Source: an uncultured Bacteroidota bacterium
Lineage (GTDB): Bacteria; Bacteroidota; Bacteroidia; Bacteroidales; P3
Direction of reading: 5' to 3'
Assembly (NCBI GenBank): GCA_902771735.1
Contig: CACXXO010000009.1
Location: 1-64,000 of the forward strand
Length of the DNA stretch: 64,000 bases
Positions 17,325-25,609 of this stretch are shown here, in pieces. Under the pieces are notes generated by a model. The model ran no database searches. It had not been told where the DNA came from and was given only the letters and a program-made list of their open reading frames with translations. Made by a program: the position numbers and the translations under genes. Positions within the stretch are counted from its first letter, which is position 1; every line of letters begins with the position of its first letter.

Positions 17325-18470
17325 TCAGTCGAGGAGGGCTGATTGGTCGAGGGGGGTGTGGAGGACGCGCTGCCAGGCGGTTTTTAGCGCCGCCGCGTCG
17401 CGATAACCGCATTGGTGAGCCACCCGGTCGAGGAGGAGCGGGTCGTCCTGCGAGGCGGTGGCGAGGAGGGAGGAGGCGTGGTCGACACGAAGAGAGTCGA
17501 TGTAGTCGGAGAAATGGGCGCCGTGAATGTGGTAGAGGGCGTCGACGACCTGGTCCTGCGATACATGGAACTGTGTGGCGAGGGAGAAGACCGAGATGTC
17601 GGGGTCGCGGAAGTTGCCCTTCTCGATGAAGGCGGTGAGACGATGTCCGAGGGTGTCGAGGTTGTGTCGTGTCGAAGAGGAGGAGGTACGGGCTATGTCG
17701 AGGTTGAGACTCTCGGCGGAGTAACGGATGCGGAAGCTGAGGCCGCCCATGAGTAGCATGGCGGCACCTTCGACGACGCAAAAAATGATGACGGGCAAGA
17801 GGGGACGAGGCCGGTTGAAGGGGAAGATGATGTAAGAGATGATGATGGCGAGGCAGTTGACGGCGATTGAGGAGTAGAAGAGCATGGAGCGGCGCCGGTT
17901 GATGGCGTCGGCGGCGTGGTATTCGTCCACTTGCCGCTGGAAGTGGCGGATGGAGACGATGGTGTAGATGGCGACAAACACCACTTCGACGACGAGGACA
18001 ATCCAATAGAGATAGAAATGGACGGCGACGATGAGGTTGTAACGCCAGGAATTGGGCATGAACATCCAGGCAATGGCATCGGTGCCGCGGAAGATCCAGA
18101 GGCGGTACATGTCGGCTCCGCCAATGGCGACGGAGAGAGCCATGAGAAGTGCGAGGGAGAGCGCGGGGAGGATAAGGAGGCGCGCCATGCGCGAAACGCC
18201 CTGGGTGCGGGTAAGGGCGGTGACGGACATCTGTGTCATCGGGGGGACGGTGAGCGAGAGGAGCATGTAGAGGATGACCAAGATATACTCGCCCGCGAGG
18301 AAGGTGTTGAAGAAGGTGCTGTAGATGATGATGGAGAACCCGATGAGAAGGAGGGCGGTCATGATGAGCCACTGTCCGCCAAGGACACGGCGTTTGAAAA
18401 AGAGGGTGGCGAGGGGCCAGAAGAGGGCCGAGAGCCCAAGAATGAAATAGGCAAGCGATACGGATGTCAT
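17325..18470 (-). CDS. 7-TM protein with C-terminal AraC-type HTH domain
   Basis: A 381-residue protein with about seven hydrophobic segments within residues 5-245 (such as FILGLSALFWPLATLFF and ILVILYMLLSLTVP), followed by a cytoplasmic HTH_18-like domain from about 275 to 375 (DISVFSLATQFHVSQDQVV; VAHQCGYRDAAALKTAWQRV). This layout is a membrane-bound transcription regulator seen mainly in Bacteroidota, presumably sensing a signal in the membrane or periplasm. The gene follows a shorter 7-TM relative without an HTH by 50 bp. The palindrome copy 1 lies just after its stop. Ligand and targets are unknown. Confidence 0.82.
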   Translation of the reverse strand: MTSVSLAYFILGLSALFWPLATLFFKRRVLGGQWLIMTALLLIGFSIIIYSTFFNTFLAGEYILVILYMLLSLTVPPMTQMSVTALTRTQGVSRMARLLILPALSLALLMALSVAIGGADMYRLWIFRGTDAIAWMFMPNSWRYNLIVAVHFYLYWIVLVVEVVFVAIYTIVSIRHFQRQVDEYHAADAINRRRSMLFYSSIAVNCLAIIISYIIFPFNRPRPLLPVIIFCVVEGAAMLLMGGLSFRIRYSAESLNLDIARTSSSSTRHNLDTLGHRLTAFIEKGNFRDPDISVFSLATQFHVSQDQVVDALYHIHGAHFSDYIDSLRVDHASSLLATASQDDPLLLDRVAHQCGYRDAAALKTAWQRVLHTPLDQSALLD

Positions 18471-18520
18471 AGGTAAAGGTTTAATGGGTTAAGGGTCTAA
18501 AGGTCTATATGGGTGAGGGG

Positions 18521-19318
18521 TTATTGTTTGTTGATTCTCTGTTTGACGAGGTCAGCAAGATAGCGGGCGTCATAGTCCATGTGGTAGCAAAAACGTCCCG
18601 AGAGATACTGGACAACGGCGAAGAGGACAGCAACGGCGATGAGGATGTATTTGAAGTAGGGCGGCCGGAAGTCGACGGTGAGGATGGCGATGAGCGCCAG
18701 CGGGAAGAAAATCCAGCTAAGGACGGTGACCCAGCGGGTGTCGATTTTGGGAGCGTTGAGGTTCTCGGCATAGTAGGAGTTGAAGCGGCGCTGATAGAGG
18801 ATGGTTTTGCGCGAACTCATGACAATGAGGGTGCAACTCAGGATGAGGAAGACTGCGGGGTAGAGCCAGTGGTCCCAGAAAAGCATGAAGTTCCAGGCGC
18901 TGTCGCCCGGGATGAAGGACACATCCCCTTCCCTGATGGCGTAGCAGAGGATTTCGTAACGGCGCGGGCCGAGGACAAAGGCTCCTATGGTGAGGCCGAG
19001 GGTGAAAAGCAACGGAATGGAAAAGACCCGTCGCTGGTGGAGCGTGGCACCGCGGGGTTCAGTGAGGGAACAGATACCGATGTAATGCATCGGGGCACAT
19101 AACAAGGAAAGTGTCTCGAAGAGAAAGTCATAGATGAAGAGCGAGCCTGCGCGGCCACGGAAAAAGATTCCGAGGACAAGCATGGCAGTGCCTTCGAGAA
19201 GGAAGGTGAGGCTCTGGAGAAGCTGGTAGCGGATAAGCTGCTTTTTTAAAAGTACGGTGAAAAGTGCACAAAAGATAGACACCGCTGCAGGGAGGAATAG
19301 GATATAAGACCACTTCAT
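18521..19318 (-). CDS. 7-TM protein related to the neighbouring HTH regulator, no HTH
   Basis: A 265-residue protein with about seven membrane segments (first at residues 4-24, last at 225-243). It ends with a short basic tail (DARYLADLVKQRINKQ), roughly where the neighbour continues into its DNA-binding domain. Shared features include the opening ILFLPAAVSIF-type segment, a PMHYIGICSLTE loop comparable in position to PPMTQMSVTALTR, and the DHWLYPAVF segment comparable to YLYWIVLVV. It could be a truncated paralogue, a partner subunit, or a sensor for the other. No frameshifted HTH remnant was seen in the 50 bp that follow. Confidence 0.7.
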   Translation of the reverse strand: MKWSYILFLPAAVSIFCALFTVLLKKQLIRYQLLQSLTFLLEGTAMLVLGIFFRGRAGSLFIYDFLFETLSLLCAPMHYIGICSLTEPRGATLHQRRVFSIPLLFTLGLTIGAFVLGPRRYEILCYAIREGDVSFIPGDSAWNFMLFWDHWLYPAVFLILSCTLIVMSSRKTILYQRRFNSYYAENLNAPKIDTRWVTVLSWIFFPLALIAILTVDFRPPYFKYILIAVAVLFAVVQYLSGRFCYHMDYDARYLADLVKQRINKQ

Positions 19319-19347
19319 TTCGAAAACTGTTAATTGATAATTGAATT

Positions 19348-19364
19348 GCAGGCGAGACGCCTGC
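19348..19364. repeat. Short palindrome GCAGGCG-AGA-CGCCTGC
   Basis: A perfect 7-bp-arm hairpin with a 3-base loop in the 60-bp gap between ispG and the 7-TM gene, followed by GTACC. It is one copy of what looks like a third dispersed repeat type, but no second copy is seen in this window. Confidence 0.5.
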
Positions 19365-19378
19365 GTACCTATTGAAAA

Positions 19379-20509
19379 TTATTGATGGTCGGATTCGATG
19401 AAACGGACAAGCTCGTCGACGGCATCCTTCTGGTCGATGTCGCGCTTGACGATTTCTTTGCCTTTGTAGAGGGTGATTTTTCCGTGGCCGGAGCCCACAT
19501 AGCCGTAGTCGGCGTCGGCCATCTCGCCGGGGCCGTTGACGATGCAACCCATGACGCCAATCTTCACGCCCACCAGGTGGCGTGTCTTCTCTTTTATCTC
19601 CTTCAGGGCGCGCTGTATGTCATACTGCGTGCGGCCGCAGGAGGGGCAGGCGATGTACTCGGGCTGCGTGATGCGGGCGCCGACGGCCTGCAGGATGTCG
19701 TAGGCGATGGGCATCTCGGCCTCGGGGTCCTCGGTGAGGCTGACGCGCACAGTGTCGCCGATGCCGTCGAGCAGGAGGGCACCAATGCCGGCGGCGCTCT
19801 TGAGGCGGCCCTGCATGCCGTCGCCCGCCTCGGTGACGCCGAGGTGTATCGGGTAGTCCATGCCGAGGGCGTGCATCTTCTGCACGAAGAGGCGGGTGCT
19901 ATCGACCATCACCTTCACATTGCTGGCTTTCATAGAGAAGACGAGGTCGTGGTAGTCCTGTTCCTCGCAGACGCGGGCGAACTCGATGGCACTCTGCGCC
20001 ATACCCTCAGGCGTGTTGCCGTAGCGGCTCATGATGCGCTCGGACAGCGAGCCGTGGTTGGTGCCGATGCGCATGGCGGTGTGGTGCGCCTTGCAGATGT
20101 CGATGAGCGTGGCCATCCTCTCCCCTATCCGCTTCAGCTCGTCGTTGTATTCCTGCTCGGTGAACTCCAGCTTGCCGGTATTGCGGTCGGTGTAGTTACC
20201 AGGGTTGACGCGCACCTTCTCCACCAGCGTAGCGGCCACCTCGGCGGCCTTGGGGTTGAAGTGAATGTCGGCCACCAGCGGCACCTCGCAACCGTGCTTC
20301 AGCAGTTCCTCCTTGATGCGGCCGAGGTTCTCGGCGGCCTTCACGTCGGGCGCCGTGATGCGCACCAGCTCGCAGCCCGCCTCCACCATGCGGAGCGCCT
20401 GCTCCACGGTGGCGCGGGTGTCCATCGTGTCGGTGTTCGTCATGCTCTGCACGCGGACGGGTGCTCCCCCGCCCAACGTCAGTTTGCCTATATGTATCTG
20501 TCTGCTCAT
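19379..20509 (-). CDS. ispG: 4-hydroxy-3-methylbut-2-enyl diphosphate synthase (IspG), short form
   Basis: Reduces methylerythritol cyclodiphosphate to HMBDP in the MEP isoprenoid pathway, using a 4Fe-4S cluster. The TIM barrel covers residues 1-275 (VRVQSMTNTDT, VADIHFN, VRVNPGN, MKASN). The cluster ligands are Cys288 and Cys291 (ACPSCGRTQYD) and Cys322 (GVMGCIVNGPGEM), with catalytic Glu329. At 376 residues it is the bacterial two-domain length. Many Bacteroidota have a form of about 600 residues with an extra domain between barrel and cluster domain. That insert is absent: the barrel runs directly into ITQPEYIACPSC. Genes on both sides run in the same direction. Confidence 0.95.
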   Translation of the reverse strand: MSRQIHIGKLTLGGGAPVRVQSMTNTDTMDTRATVEQALRMVEAGCELVRITAPDVKAAENLGRIKEELLKHGCEVPLVADIHFNPKAAEVAATLVEKVRVNPGNYTDRNTGKLEFTEQEYNDELKRIGERMATLIDICKAHHTAMRIGTNHGSLSERIMSRYGNTPEGMAQSAIEFARVCEEQDYHDLVFSMKASNVKVMVDSTRLFVQKMHALGMDYPIHLGVTEAGDGMQGRLKSAAGIGALLLDGIGDTVRVSLTEDPEAEMPIAYDILQAVGARITQPEYIACPSCGRTQYDIQRALKEIKEKTRHLVGVKIGVMGCIVNGPGEMADADYGYVGSGHGKITLYKGKEIVKRDIDQKDAVDELVRFIESDHQ

Positions 20510-20559
20510 TGCTTGTTTATTTTTTTACAAAATCATAACGGCCTCTAATTACAAGGGGG

Positions 20560-21045
20560 TTATCTTGCGGAAATCTTCACTCCATTGATTTCCATTTTTT
20601 GAGTTGGAGCATTTGCTTCAAACTCAAAGTCTTTGTCCCAATCGGTCTCCACTATTTTAACCCCAGGGAAGACATGACGCTTGGGTTGCAATTTTATCGT
20701 GTAGGGCTCTGCGTTGGTTACTTTAACACGCTGCCAATAATGTTCAAAGCCAGCGTATGCCACCTCGATGTCATATACTCCAGCTTGCATTGATATCTCA
20801 AAGTTCCCGTTGATGTCAGTTGTATCAACCCAGTATATATAGCATCGGTCGCGCACATTTACCTTGGCAAATGGTATGGCACCTCCATTTGTGCTATCAA
20901 TCACGGTACCCTTGAATACCACACTGGGACGTTGTAAATCCACGTCTATCATCCGAACACCCGCCTCTGTTGTGTCCACGCTTTGCGCCGCGGCACCGAA
21001 ACCGAAGCCGCACAGCACGACGAGTGTCAAGATTGCTTTTTTCAT
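20560..21045 (-). CDS. Secreted CarboxypepD_reg-like domain protein
   Basis: A 161-residue protein with a signal peptide (1-20, ending AAAQS). Residues 42-115 form a carboxypeptidase-regulatory-like or peptidase-associated beta-sandwich: FKGTVIDSTNGGAIPFAKVNV, DTTDINGNFEISMQAG and YDIEVAYAGFEHYWQRV are the classic strands. In TonB-dependent receptors this domain is N-terminal, but here it stands alone. The C-terminal 45 residues are unrecognised. It lies 50 bp before ispG and 31 bp after the coiled-coil protein gene. Function unknown. Confidence 0.8.
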   Translation of the reverse strand: MKKAILTLVVLCGFGFGAAAQSVDTTEAGVRMIDVDLQRPSVVFKGTVIDSTNGGAIPFAKVNVRDRCYIYWVDTTDINGNFEISMQAGVYDIEVAYAGFEHYWQRVKVTNAEPYTIKLQPKRHVFPGVKIVETDWDKDFEFEANAPTQKMEINGVKISAR

Positions 21046-21076
21046 ATCATTAACGATTAAAGAAGCATCCGTACAA

Positions 21077-21439
21077 TTACGATATGCGGGCGATGGTTCT
21101 CTGCAGGCTCAGTACCTGGCTTTTCAACTGCTTTATCTGGTCCTGCAGGTTGGCGTTCTGGCTGCGGAGTTTGCGGTTCTCCTCAATAAGTTCGTACTGC
21201 GTCGGCTCGCGGTGTTCCTCTTTTGCGCGCTGCTCGGCACTCTGGCCGATGGTCTCGTCGTTGAACACCTGTCCCACCTTGCCTTGGTCGGCCATGCGGA
21301 TAAGCTCGTTGGGCGCAAACGGCATGTCGAAGCCGCTCTCGTCCTCGACATACACCATGCCGCCAGCCACTTTTTTCACCACTCCCCCGCCGATGGCGTT
21401 GAGGAACTTCACTTTGTCGCCTATTTCAAATTGTGCCAT
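21077..21439 (-). CDS. Small protein: DUF2027-like N-terminal domain plus coiled coil
   Basis: A 120-residue cytoplasmic protein. Residues 1-50 (FEIGDKVKFLNAIGGGVVKKV; VYVEDESGFDMPF) look like the small barrel at the start of DUF2027/Smr-type proteins of Bacteroidota, a KOW/Tudor-like fold. Residues 70-117 are a heptad-rich coiled coil (LIEENRKLRSQNANLQDQI). The Smr nuclease-like domain normally found after the DUF2027 start is missing. A minus-strand promoter lies at 21460-21467. It may act as a small adaptor, but no role is known. Confidence 0.72.
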   Translation of the reverse strand: MAQFEIGDKVKFLNAIGGGVVKKVAGGMVYVEDESGFDMPFAPNELIRMADQGKVGQVFNDETIGQSAEQRAKEEHREPTQYELIEENRKLRSQNANLQDQIKQLKSQVLSLQRTIARIS

Positions 21440-21459
21440 AATATACTTTTTTGCGAATG

Positions 21460-21467
21460 CAAAAATA
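21460..21467 (-). promoter_or_regulatory. Promoter (-7 box) for the 21439 gene
   Basis: On the minus strand TATTTTTG followed by CA. It is back to back with the plus-strand promoter at 21497-21527, so 21440-21553 is a divergent control region. Confidence 0.6.
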
Positions 21468-21496
21468 CGGATTTTTCACGACATACAGAAAAATAT

Positions 21497-21527
21497 TTTG
21501 CCACATGGCAGAAAGTTTGTAACTTTG
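21497..21527 (+). promoter_or_regulatory. Promoter for the 21554 lipoprotein
   Basis: TTTG at 21497-21500, a 19-bp spacer, then TAACTTTG at 21520-21527 followed by CA. This is a full match to the Bacteroidota -33/-7 pattern. Confidence 0.8.
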
Positions 21528-21553
21528 CATCATTAACAAAAATGACATAAAAG

Positions 21554-22069
21554 ATGAAAAAAGCCGCTTTTCTCACCACAACAATACTCTGCACTACATT
21601 GTTTTGCAGTTGTAGAATCACCGTATCGGTTACCAAAAACGACACCTTTGGCAACACATTGAAAGAGGTGGCCGAGGATTTGCAAAAAGAAGGGTTTTAT
21701 TTTGTAGGGAGCGACAACAGATTGTCGTATGAGCGCAACGCACCCGGATACTCTCTTTATTGGAATCCCGGCGCAGTGCGCGATCCTGTCACAGGACAGG
21801 AGAACCTCTATCCGCAAAGCGGCTTCGGCTTCGACAGGAAAGTGACCTACGACAAGGTAGACAAAGCCACTTTCTGCTTCACCGACAAGGAAGGCGACAC
21901 TTTGATCTTCACGGTGTCATACAAGCGTGGCGACTATTTCGTCGACGAAGTTGGCATTAGTGGCTGCGAAGTATCCAATCCTGCCCTCCAAGCCCACTTC
22001 TGCGGCGACTTCTCTCCCATCAGGAAACTCGACCAAATGGCCAAAGACACCATTGCGGTGTTCAAATAA
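21554..22069 (+). CDS. Uncharacterised lipoprotein
   Basis: A 171-residue predicted lipoprotein (lipobox LFCSC, Cys20). The mature part is soluble and beta-rich (KATFCFTDKEGDTLIFTVSYKR is the main core) with conserved-looking aromatic residues. No known domain is recognised. It has its own strong promoter at 21497-21527 and is one of only four plus-strand genes here. Its last 8 bp overlap the 3' end of mpl on the opposite strand. Confidence 0.8.
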   Translation: MKKAAFLTTTILCTTLFCSCRITVSVTKNDTFGNTLKEVAEDLQKEGFYFVGSDNRLSYERNAPGYSLYWNPGAVRDPVTGQENLYPQSGFGFDRKVTYDKVDKATFCFTDKEGDTLIFTVSYKRGDYFVDEVGISGCEVSNPALQAHFCGDFSPIRKLDQMAKDTIAVFK

Positions 22070-23411
22070 TTTCGTCGGCAAGAGCTGCAAAGTCGATGCC
22101 GTCGAAGTTGCCGCTACTCATCATCAGGAGGTTCTTATTGTCGTTATCTCGGAACAACGTTATAACGCAATCCACCAGCTTCTTGCTATCGGTGAAGATT
22201 TCCACATTCCCGCCGAAAGCCTTGCGTACCTCCTCGGGATCGAGAGGCGGCAGTTTCTTGAGTTGCAGTGCATGCTGGCTGAAATAGACATAGCGCACAT
22301 CGGCCTCGTCCATCGAGTGGGCATACTGCTGCAGGAACTCCTGCGTCAGCGAGCTGAAGGTGTGCAGTTCCATGCAGGCTACCAACTTGCGGTCGGGGTA
22401 CTGCTCACGCATGGCGTGGATGGTAGCGCGGAGCTTCGACGGCGCATGGGCGAAGTCCTTATAGACAGCGCAGGTGTCGCTCTTCTTCACCAGCTCAAGA
22501 CGTTTGCTGGCACCCTCAAAAGTGCTGATAGCCTCGTCGAACTGCTCGTCGGTGACTCCCACCTGACGGCAGGCCAATCGTGCGGCGGTGAGATTTAATA
22601 GATTGTGGTGGCCGAACACCTGCAACGCGGTATTGCCAATATAGGTAATGCCATTCTCCACACGGTGCTCCGGGCATACATACGGCAGCTTCTGTATGTC
22701 GGTGCGCTGGTTTTCAACAGCCACACGGTGTACCTCGGCATCCTCGTCGCAGTAAATCAGCGTACCCTTCGGTTCGATGAGGTTGATGAACTGCGCGAAC
22801 TGGTCGCGGTAGATGTCGAACGTCGGGAAGACATTGATGTGGTCCCACTCGATGCCGGTAATGATGGCCACATTGGGCTTGTAGAGGTGGAACTTGGGGC
22901 GGCGGTCGATGGGCGAGGTCAGGTACTCGTCGCCCTCGATGACCATCACCTTGGCGGTGTGGCTCAGGCGCACCATCACCTCGAAGCCCTTCAACTGCGC
23001 GCCAACCATATAGTCGGCCTCAATGCCGCAATGCGCCAGCACGTGCAGTATCATCGCCGTAGTAGTCGTCTTGCCGTGTGAGCCGCCCACCACGATGCGC
23101 AATTTGTCCTTCGATTGCTCATAGAGGTATTCGGGGTAGCTGTAAATCTTCAGTCCCAGTTCCTGTGCCCGCAGCAACTCGGGATTGTCGATGCGAGCGT
23201 GCATACCCAGCACCACAGCGTCGAGGTCTTTGGTTATTCTCTCCGGATGCCAGCCGAACTCTTCCGGCAGCAAGCCGTACTTCTCCAACCGACTCTTCGC
23301 CGGGTCGAATATCTCGTCATCGGAACCCGTGACGGTGATGCCCTTCTGACAGAGGGCTATGGCAAGATTGTGCATGGCGGAACCGCCTATAGCAATGAAA
23401 TGTACCTTCAT
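22062..23411 (-). CDS. mpl: UDP-N-acetylmuramate:L-alanyl-gamma-D-glutamyl-meso-DAP ligase
   Basis: Joins recycled tripeptide (L-Ala-D-Glu-meso-DAP) to UDP-MurNAc in peptidoglycan recycling. The 449 residues follow the Mur ligase order: N-terminal Rossmann domain (VHFIAIGGSAM), ATP loop GGSHGKTTTT at 109-118, central domain with VIEGDEYLTSP and ITGIEWDHINVF, and a C-terminal domain with YKDFAHAPSK. The start MKVHFIAIGGSAMHNLA and the DEYL form favour Mpl over MurC. Its ATG overlaps the stop of the HD protein gene by 4 bp, so they are coupled. It is the last gene of the run beginning with carbamate kinase. Confidence 0.93.
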   Translation of the reverse strand: MKVHFIAIGGSAMHNLAIALCQKGITVTGSDDEIFDPAKSRLEKYGLLPEEFGWHPERITKDLDAVVLGMHARIDNPELLRAQELGLKIYSYPEYLYEQSKDKLRIVVGGSHGKTTTTAMILHVLAHCGIEADYMVGAQLKGFEVMVRLSHTAKVMVIEGDEYLTSPIDRRPKFHLYKPNVAIITGIEWDHINVFPTFDIYRDQFAQFINLIEPKGTLIYCDEDAEVHRVAVENQRTDIQKLPYVCPEHRVENGITYIGNTALQVFGHHNLLNLTAARLACRQVGVTDEQFDEAISTFEGASKRLELVKKSDTCAVYKDFAHAPSKLRATIHAMREQYPDRKLVACMELHTFSSLTQEFLQQYAHSMDEADVRYVYFSQHALQLKKLPPLDPEEVRKAFGGNVEIFTDSKKLVDCVITLFRDNDNKNLLMMSSGNFDGIDFAALADEII

Positions 23412-24520
23412 AATTCTTTGGGATAAAAATGATAATATTTGGTTACTTGTTTCTCCAAGAAATGCCTGTCGAGCTGGTCGCTGGCCTCGCTGATGGGCAG
23501 GCAGCGGCCGTCCTTGTAGAGGACTTTTATCTCCTGGTCGTTAAAGTCGTAGCTACGGTTGGCCAATTTACCAGTGCCCTCGAAATAAGTCGAATGGATG
23601 TCTGTAAATGGCTCGTTGCTAAAACGTATAGCCGGCAGGCGGCGGTTGACCATATTCTTACATAAAGTGCTGAGTATCTCGTCGTCGCTGTGCTGCCAAT
23701 GCTTGACAGCCACCATGATGTCGTCGTCGTCCACCTCGGCGAAGCGGTCGAGGTCGAAGGTCGAAAGGCTGAAGGCGAAAGGAGAATGGTTCAACTCTTT
23801 TGCACGCCGAAGAATGGATAGCAGCAGCTGGTCGGCGGCAATGACGGTCTTGTGCATATACACTTGCCAGTACATCAGACGGCGGCTGATGATGAACTTC
23901 TCCACACTGTAGATACCTTTCTCGTCAATCACCAATTCATCATCATGCACATTAAGCATCGAGATGATGCGGTCGGTGCCCACGATGCCCTCGCTGACGC
24001 CGGTGAAGAACGAGTCGCGCCCAAGGTAGTCGAGGCGGTCCATATCAAGCTGGCTACTCACTAACTGATGCAGGAAGTGTTTGTGGTAACGATTGGCAAA
24101 GATGGAAATAGCAAGGTCGAGAGTTCCTTCCATCTCCTGATTGATGCGCTGCATCATGAGAAGTGTGATTTCCTCATGGGGTAGGTCGATGAGTAGACGC
24201 TCGGTGGTGTGGGAGAATGGGCCGTGGCCAATGTCGTGGAGGAGGATGGCGAGCTTGGCGCCACATATTTCTTCGTCGGTGATGGGAACGCCTTTGGAAC
24301 GAAGGACGTCGAGGGCACGTCCCATAAGATTGAGTGCTCCGAGCATGTGGGAGAAACGGGTGTGGGTGGCTCCGGGATAGACAAGGGAAGTGAGTCCGAG
24401 CTGCTTGATGCGGCGCTGCCTCTGAAAGAAAGGATGTTCGATGACTTGGAGTATGACGGGATCGTCGATGGTAAGGAAACCGTCGTAGACCGGGTCATTG
24501 ATAATTTTGCGTTTGGGCAT
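23408..24520 (-). CDS. HD-domain phosphohydrolase (dNTPase-like)
   Basis: A 370-residue HD superfamily enzyme. The metal site is seen as RFSHMLG (first His), ILLHDIGHGPFSHTTE (HD plus the following His) and SQLDMDRLDYLGRDSF (distal Asp). This order is that of the SAMHD1/dGTPase-like group, which removes triphosphate from deoxynucleotides. I start at ATG 24520 (MPKRKIINDPVY); the longer frame starts at GTG 24535. It is 18 bp after the ATP-grasp gene and overlaps mpl. Confidence 0.9.
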   Translation of the reverse strand: MPKRKIINDPVYDGFLTIDDPVILQVIEHPFFQRQRRIKQLGLTSLVYPGATHTRFSHMLGALNLMGRALDVLRSKGVPITDEEICGAKLAILLHDIGHGPFSHTTERLLIDLPHEEITLLMMQRINQEMEGTLDLAISIFANRYHKHFLHQLVSSQLDMDRLDYLGRDSFFTGVSEGIVGTDRIISMLNVHDDELVIDEKGIYSVEKFIISRRLMYWQVYMHKTVIAADQLLLSILRRAKELNHSPFAFSLSTFDLDRFAEVDDDDIMVAVKHWQHSDDEILSTLCKNMVNRRLPAIRFSNEPFTDIHSTYFEGTGKLANRSYDFNDQEIKVLYKDGRCLPISEASDQLDRHFLEKQVTKYYHFYPKEL

Positions 24521-24538
24521 AGGTTTAACAATCACAGG

Positions 24539-25600
24539 TTAATGGTTTATGATGGAGGTGATGACTTCGTCGGTGAAGGAACCGAGAGGCGTTTGCCCGG
24601 TGAAATGAAAGAAATAGGTGGTAAATCCGCCAAGGTTGTATTCGATGAGTATGGGGCGGAGGGAGGGGTCGACAGTGATGTCGAAGGCAATGAGATGATG
24701 GTCAGTGATGCGTAAAGAGGCATCAAGGGCAAGGTCGACAATGGACTGCCAGGCCGGGACGAATAGTTTTTCTTCGCCGAGGTCGACACCGTTCCACTGC
24801 GAGGAGCGCTCGCCGTAGCGAGCAATGAATGTGGAGCCTAAGCGACCGGTGACAGGGTCGATTGCGACGAAGCGTCCACCAGCGCTGATGTTGTCGACAT
24901 GAGAGCCTGCAGGTCCTACACGAAGGATGGCAGCGGTGACATGCGGCCGGCTGTCGACGACAGAACGATAGACAGCGAGTCGGACAGTGCTGACGGCCGT
25001 GGGGCTAAGACGGGCAAAGAAGGGGTGCTGGACAATTCCCTGCTGGAGGTTCCAGTTGGCGGCATAGCGCATCATGAAGATATCGGAAAGGATAGTGCCG
25101 TCAGCGGCAACATATCGGTCGCCGCAACGGTCGAAGCGAAGTATGCCGTCACCGCAGGAAGCGTCGAGAGAGGGCTTGAGAAACAGAGTTTGATAAGGAC
25201 AGTCGCTCAAAGGGACGAGTTGTTGGACGGGGCCACCGTTTTTGCGCATGGCAACAGTGGCAGGAAGTATGGAGGGATCAAGGAAGGAGGCGAAGTTGTT
25301 CTTGTCCTCATAGAGGTCCCACAAGGCAGGGGGATTAAGATACCGCTCTACAATGTCGTGCATGATGTCCTCGGGAATGATGTTGCTGTCGGCTCCGCAA
25401 TAACGGGAGAAGAGGCGGTAGGAATAAGGTTCAACGAGTGGGGAGAGTTGGCGCCACTTGGCGACATAGGACTCCTCGCCCTGGACTCTCCGGTTGGGGA
25501 AACCGTTGTGGTGCAAGAGCCATCGATAGTGGCGACGATAGAGGAGGTGGCTATAAAGCCGATGTCCAAGGAGGGTCCTTATGAGTGGCTTGAGAATCAC
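24539..25600 (-). CDS. Sugar-transfer associated ATP-grasp protein
   Basis: A 353-residue protein matching the sugar-transfer associated ATP-grasp family: basic N-terminal region, FLKPSLDASCGDGILRF around residue 140 as the ATP-grasp lysine and glycine loop, STVRLAVYRS and ISAGGRFVAIDP in the middle, and the metal-binding end FDITVDPSLRPILIEYN. Relatives are found in capsule and exopolysaccharide loci and are thought to modify or ligate a glycan group. It lies 9 bp after the porin-like gene and 18 bp before the HD gene. No other glycan gene is near, so its substrate is unclear. Confidence 0.82.
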   Translation of the reverse strand: MILKPLIRTLLGHRLYSHLLYRRHYRWLLHHNGFPNRRVQGEESYVAKWRQLSPLVEPYSYRLFSRYCGADSNIIPEDIMHDIVERYLNPPALWDLYEDKNNFASFLDPSILPATVAMRKNGGPVQQLVPLSDCPYQTLFLKPSLDASCGDGILRFDRCGDRYVAADGTILSDIFMMRYAANWNLQQGIVQHPFFARLSPTAVSTVRLAVYRSVVDSRPHVTAAILRVGPAGSHVDNISAGGRFVAIDPVTGRLGSTFIARYGERSSQWNGVDLGEEKLFVPAWQSIVDLALDASLRITDHHLIAFDITVDPSLRPILIEYNLGGFTTYFFHFTGQTPLGSFTDEVITSIINH

Positions 25601-25609
25601 TGGAAAAAA

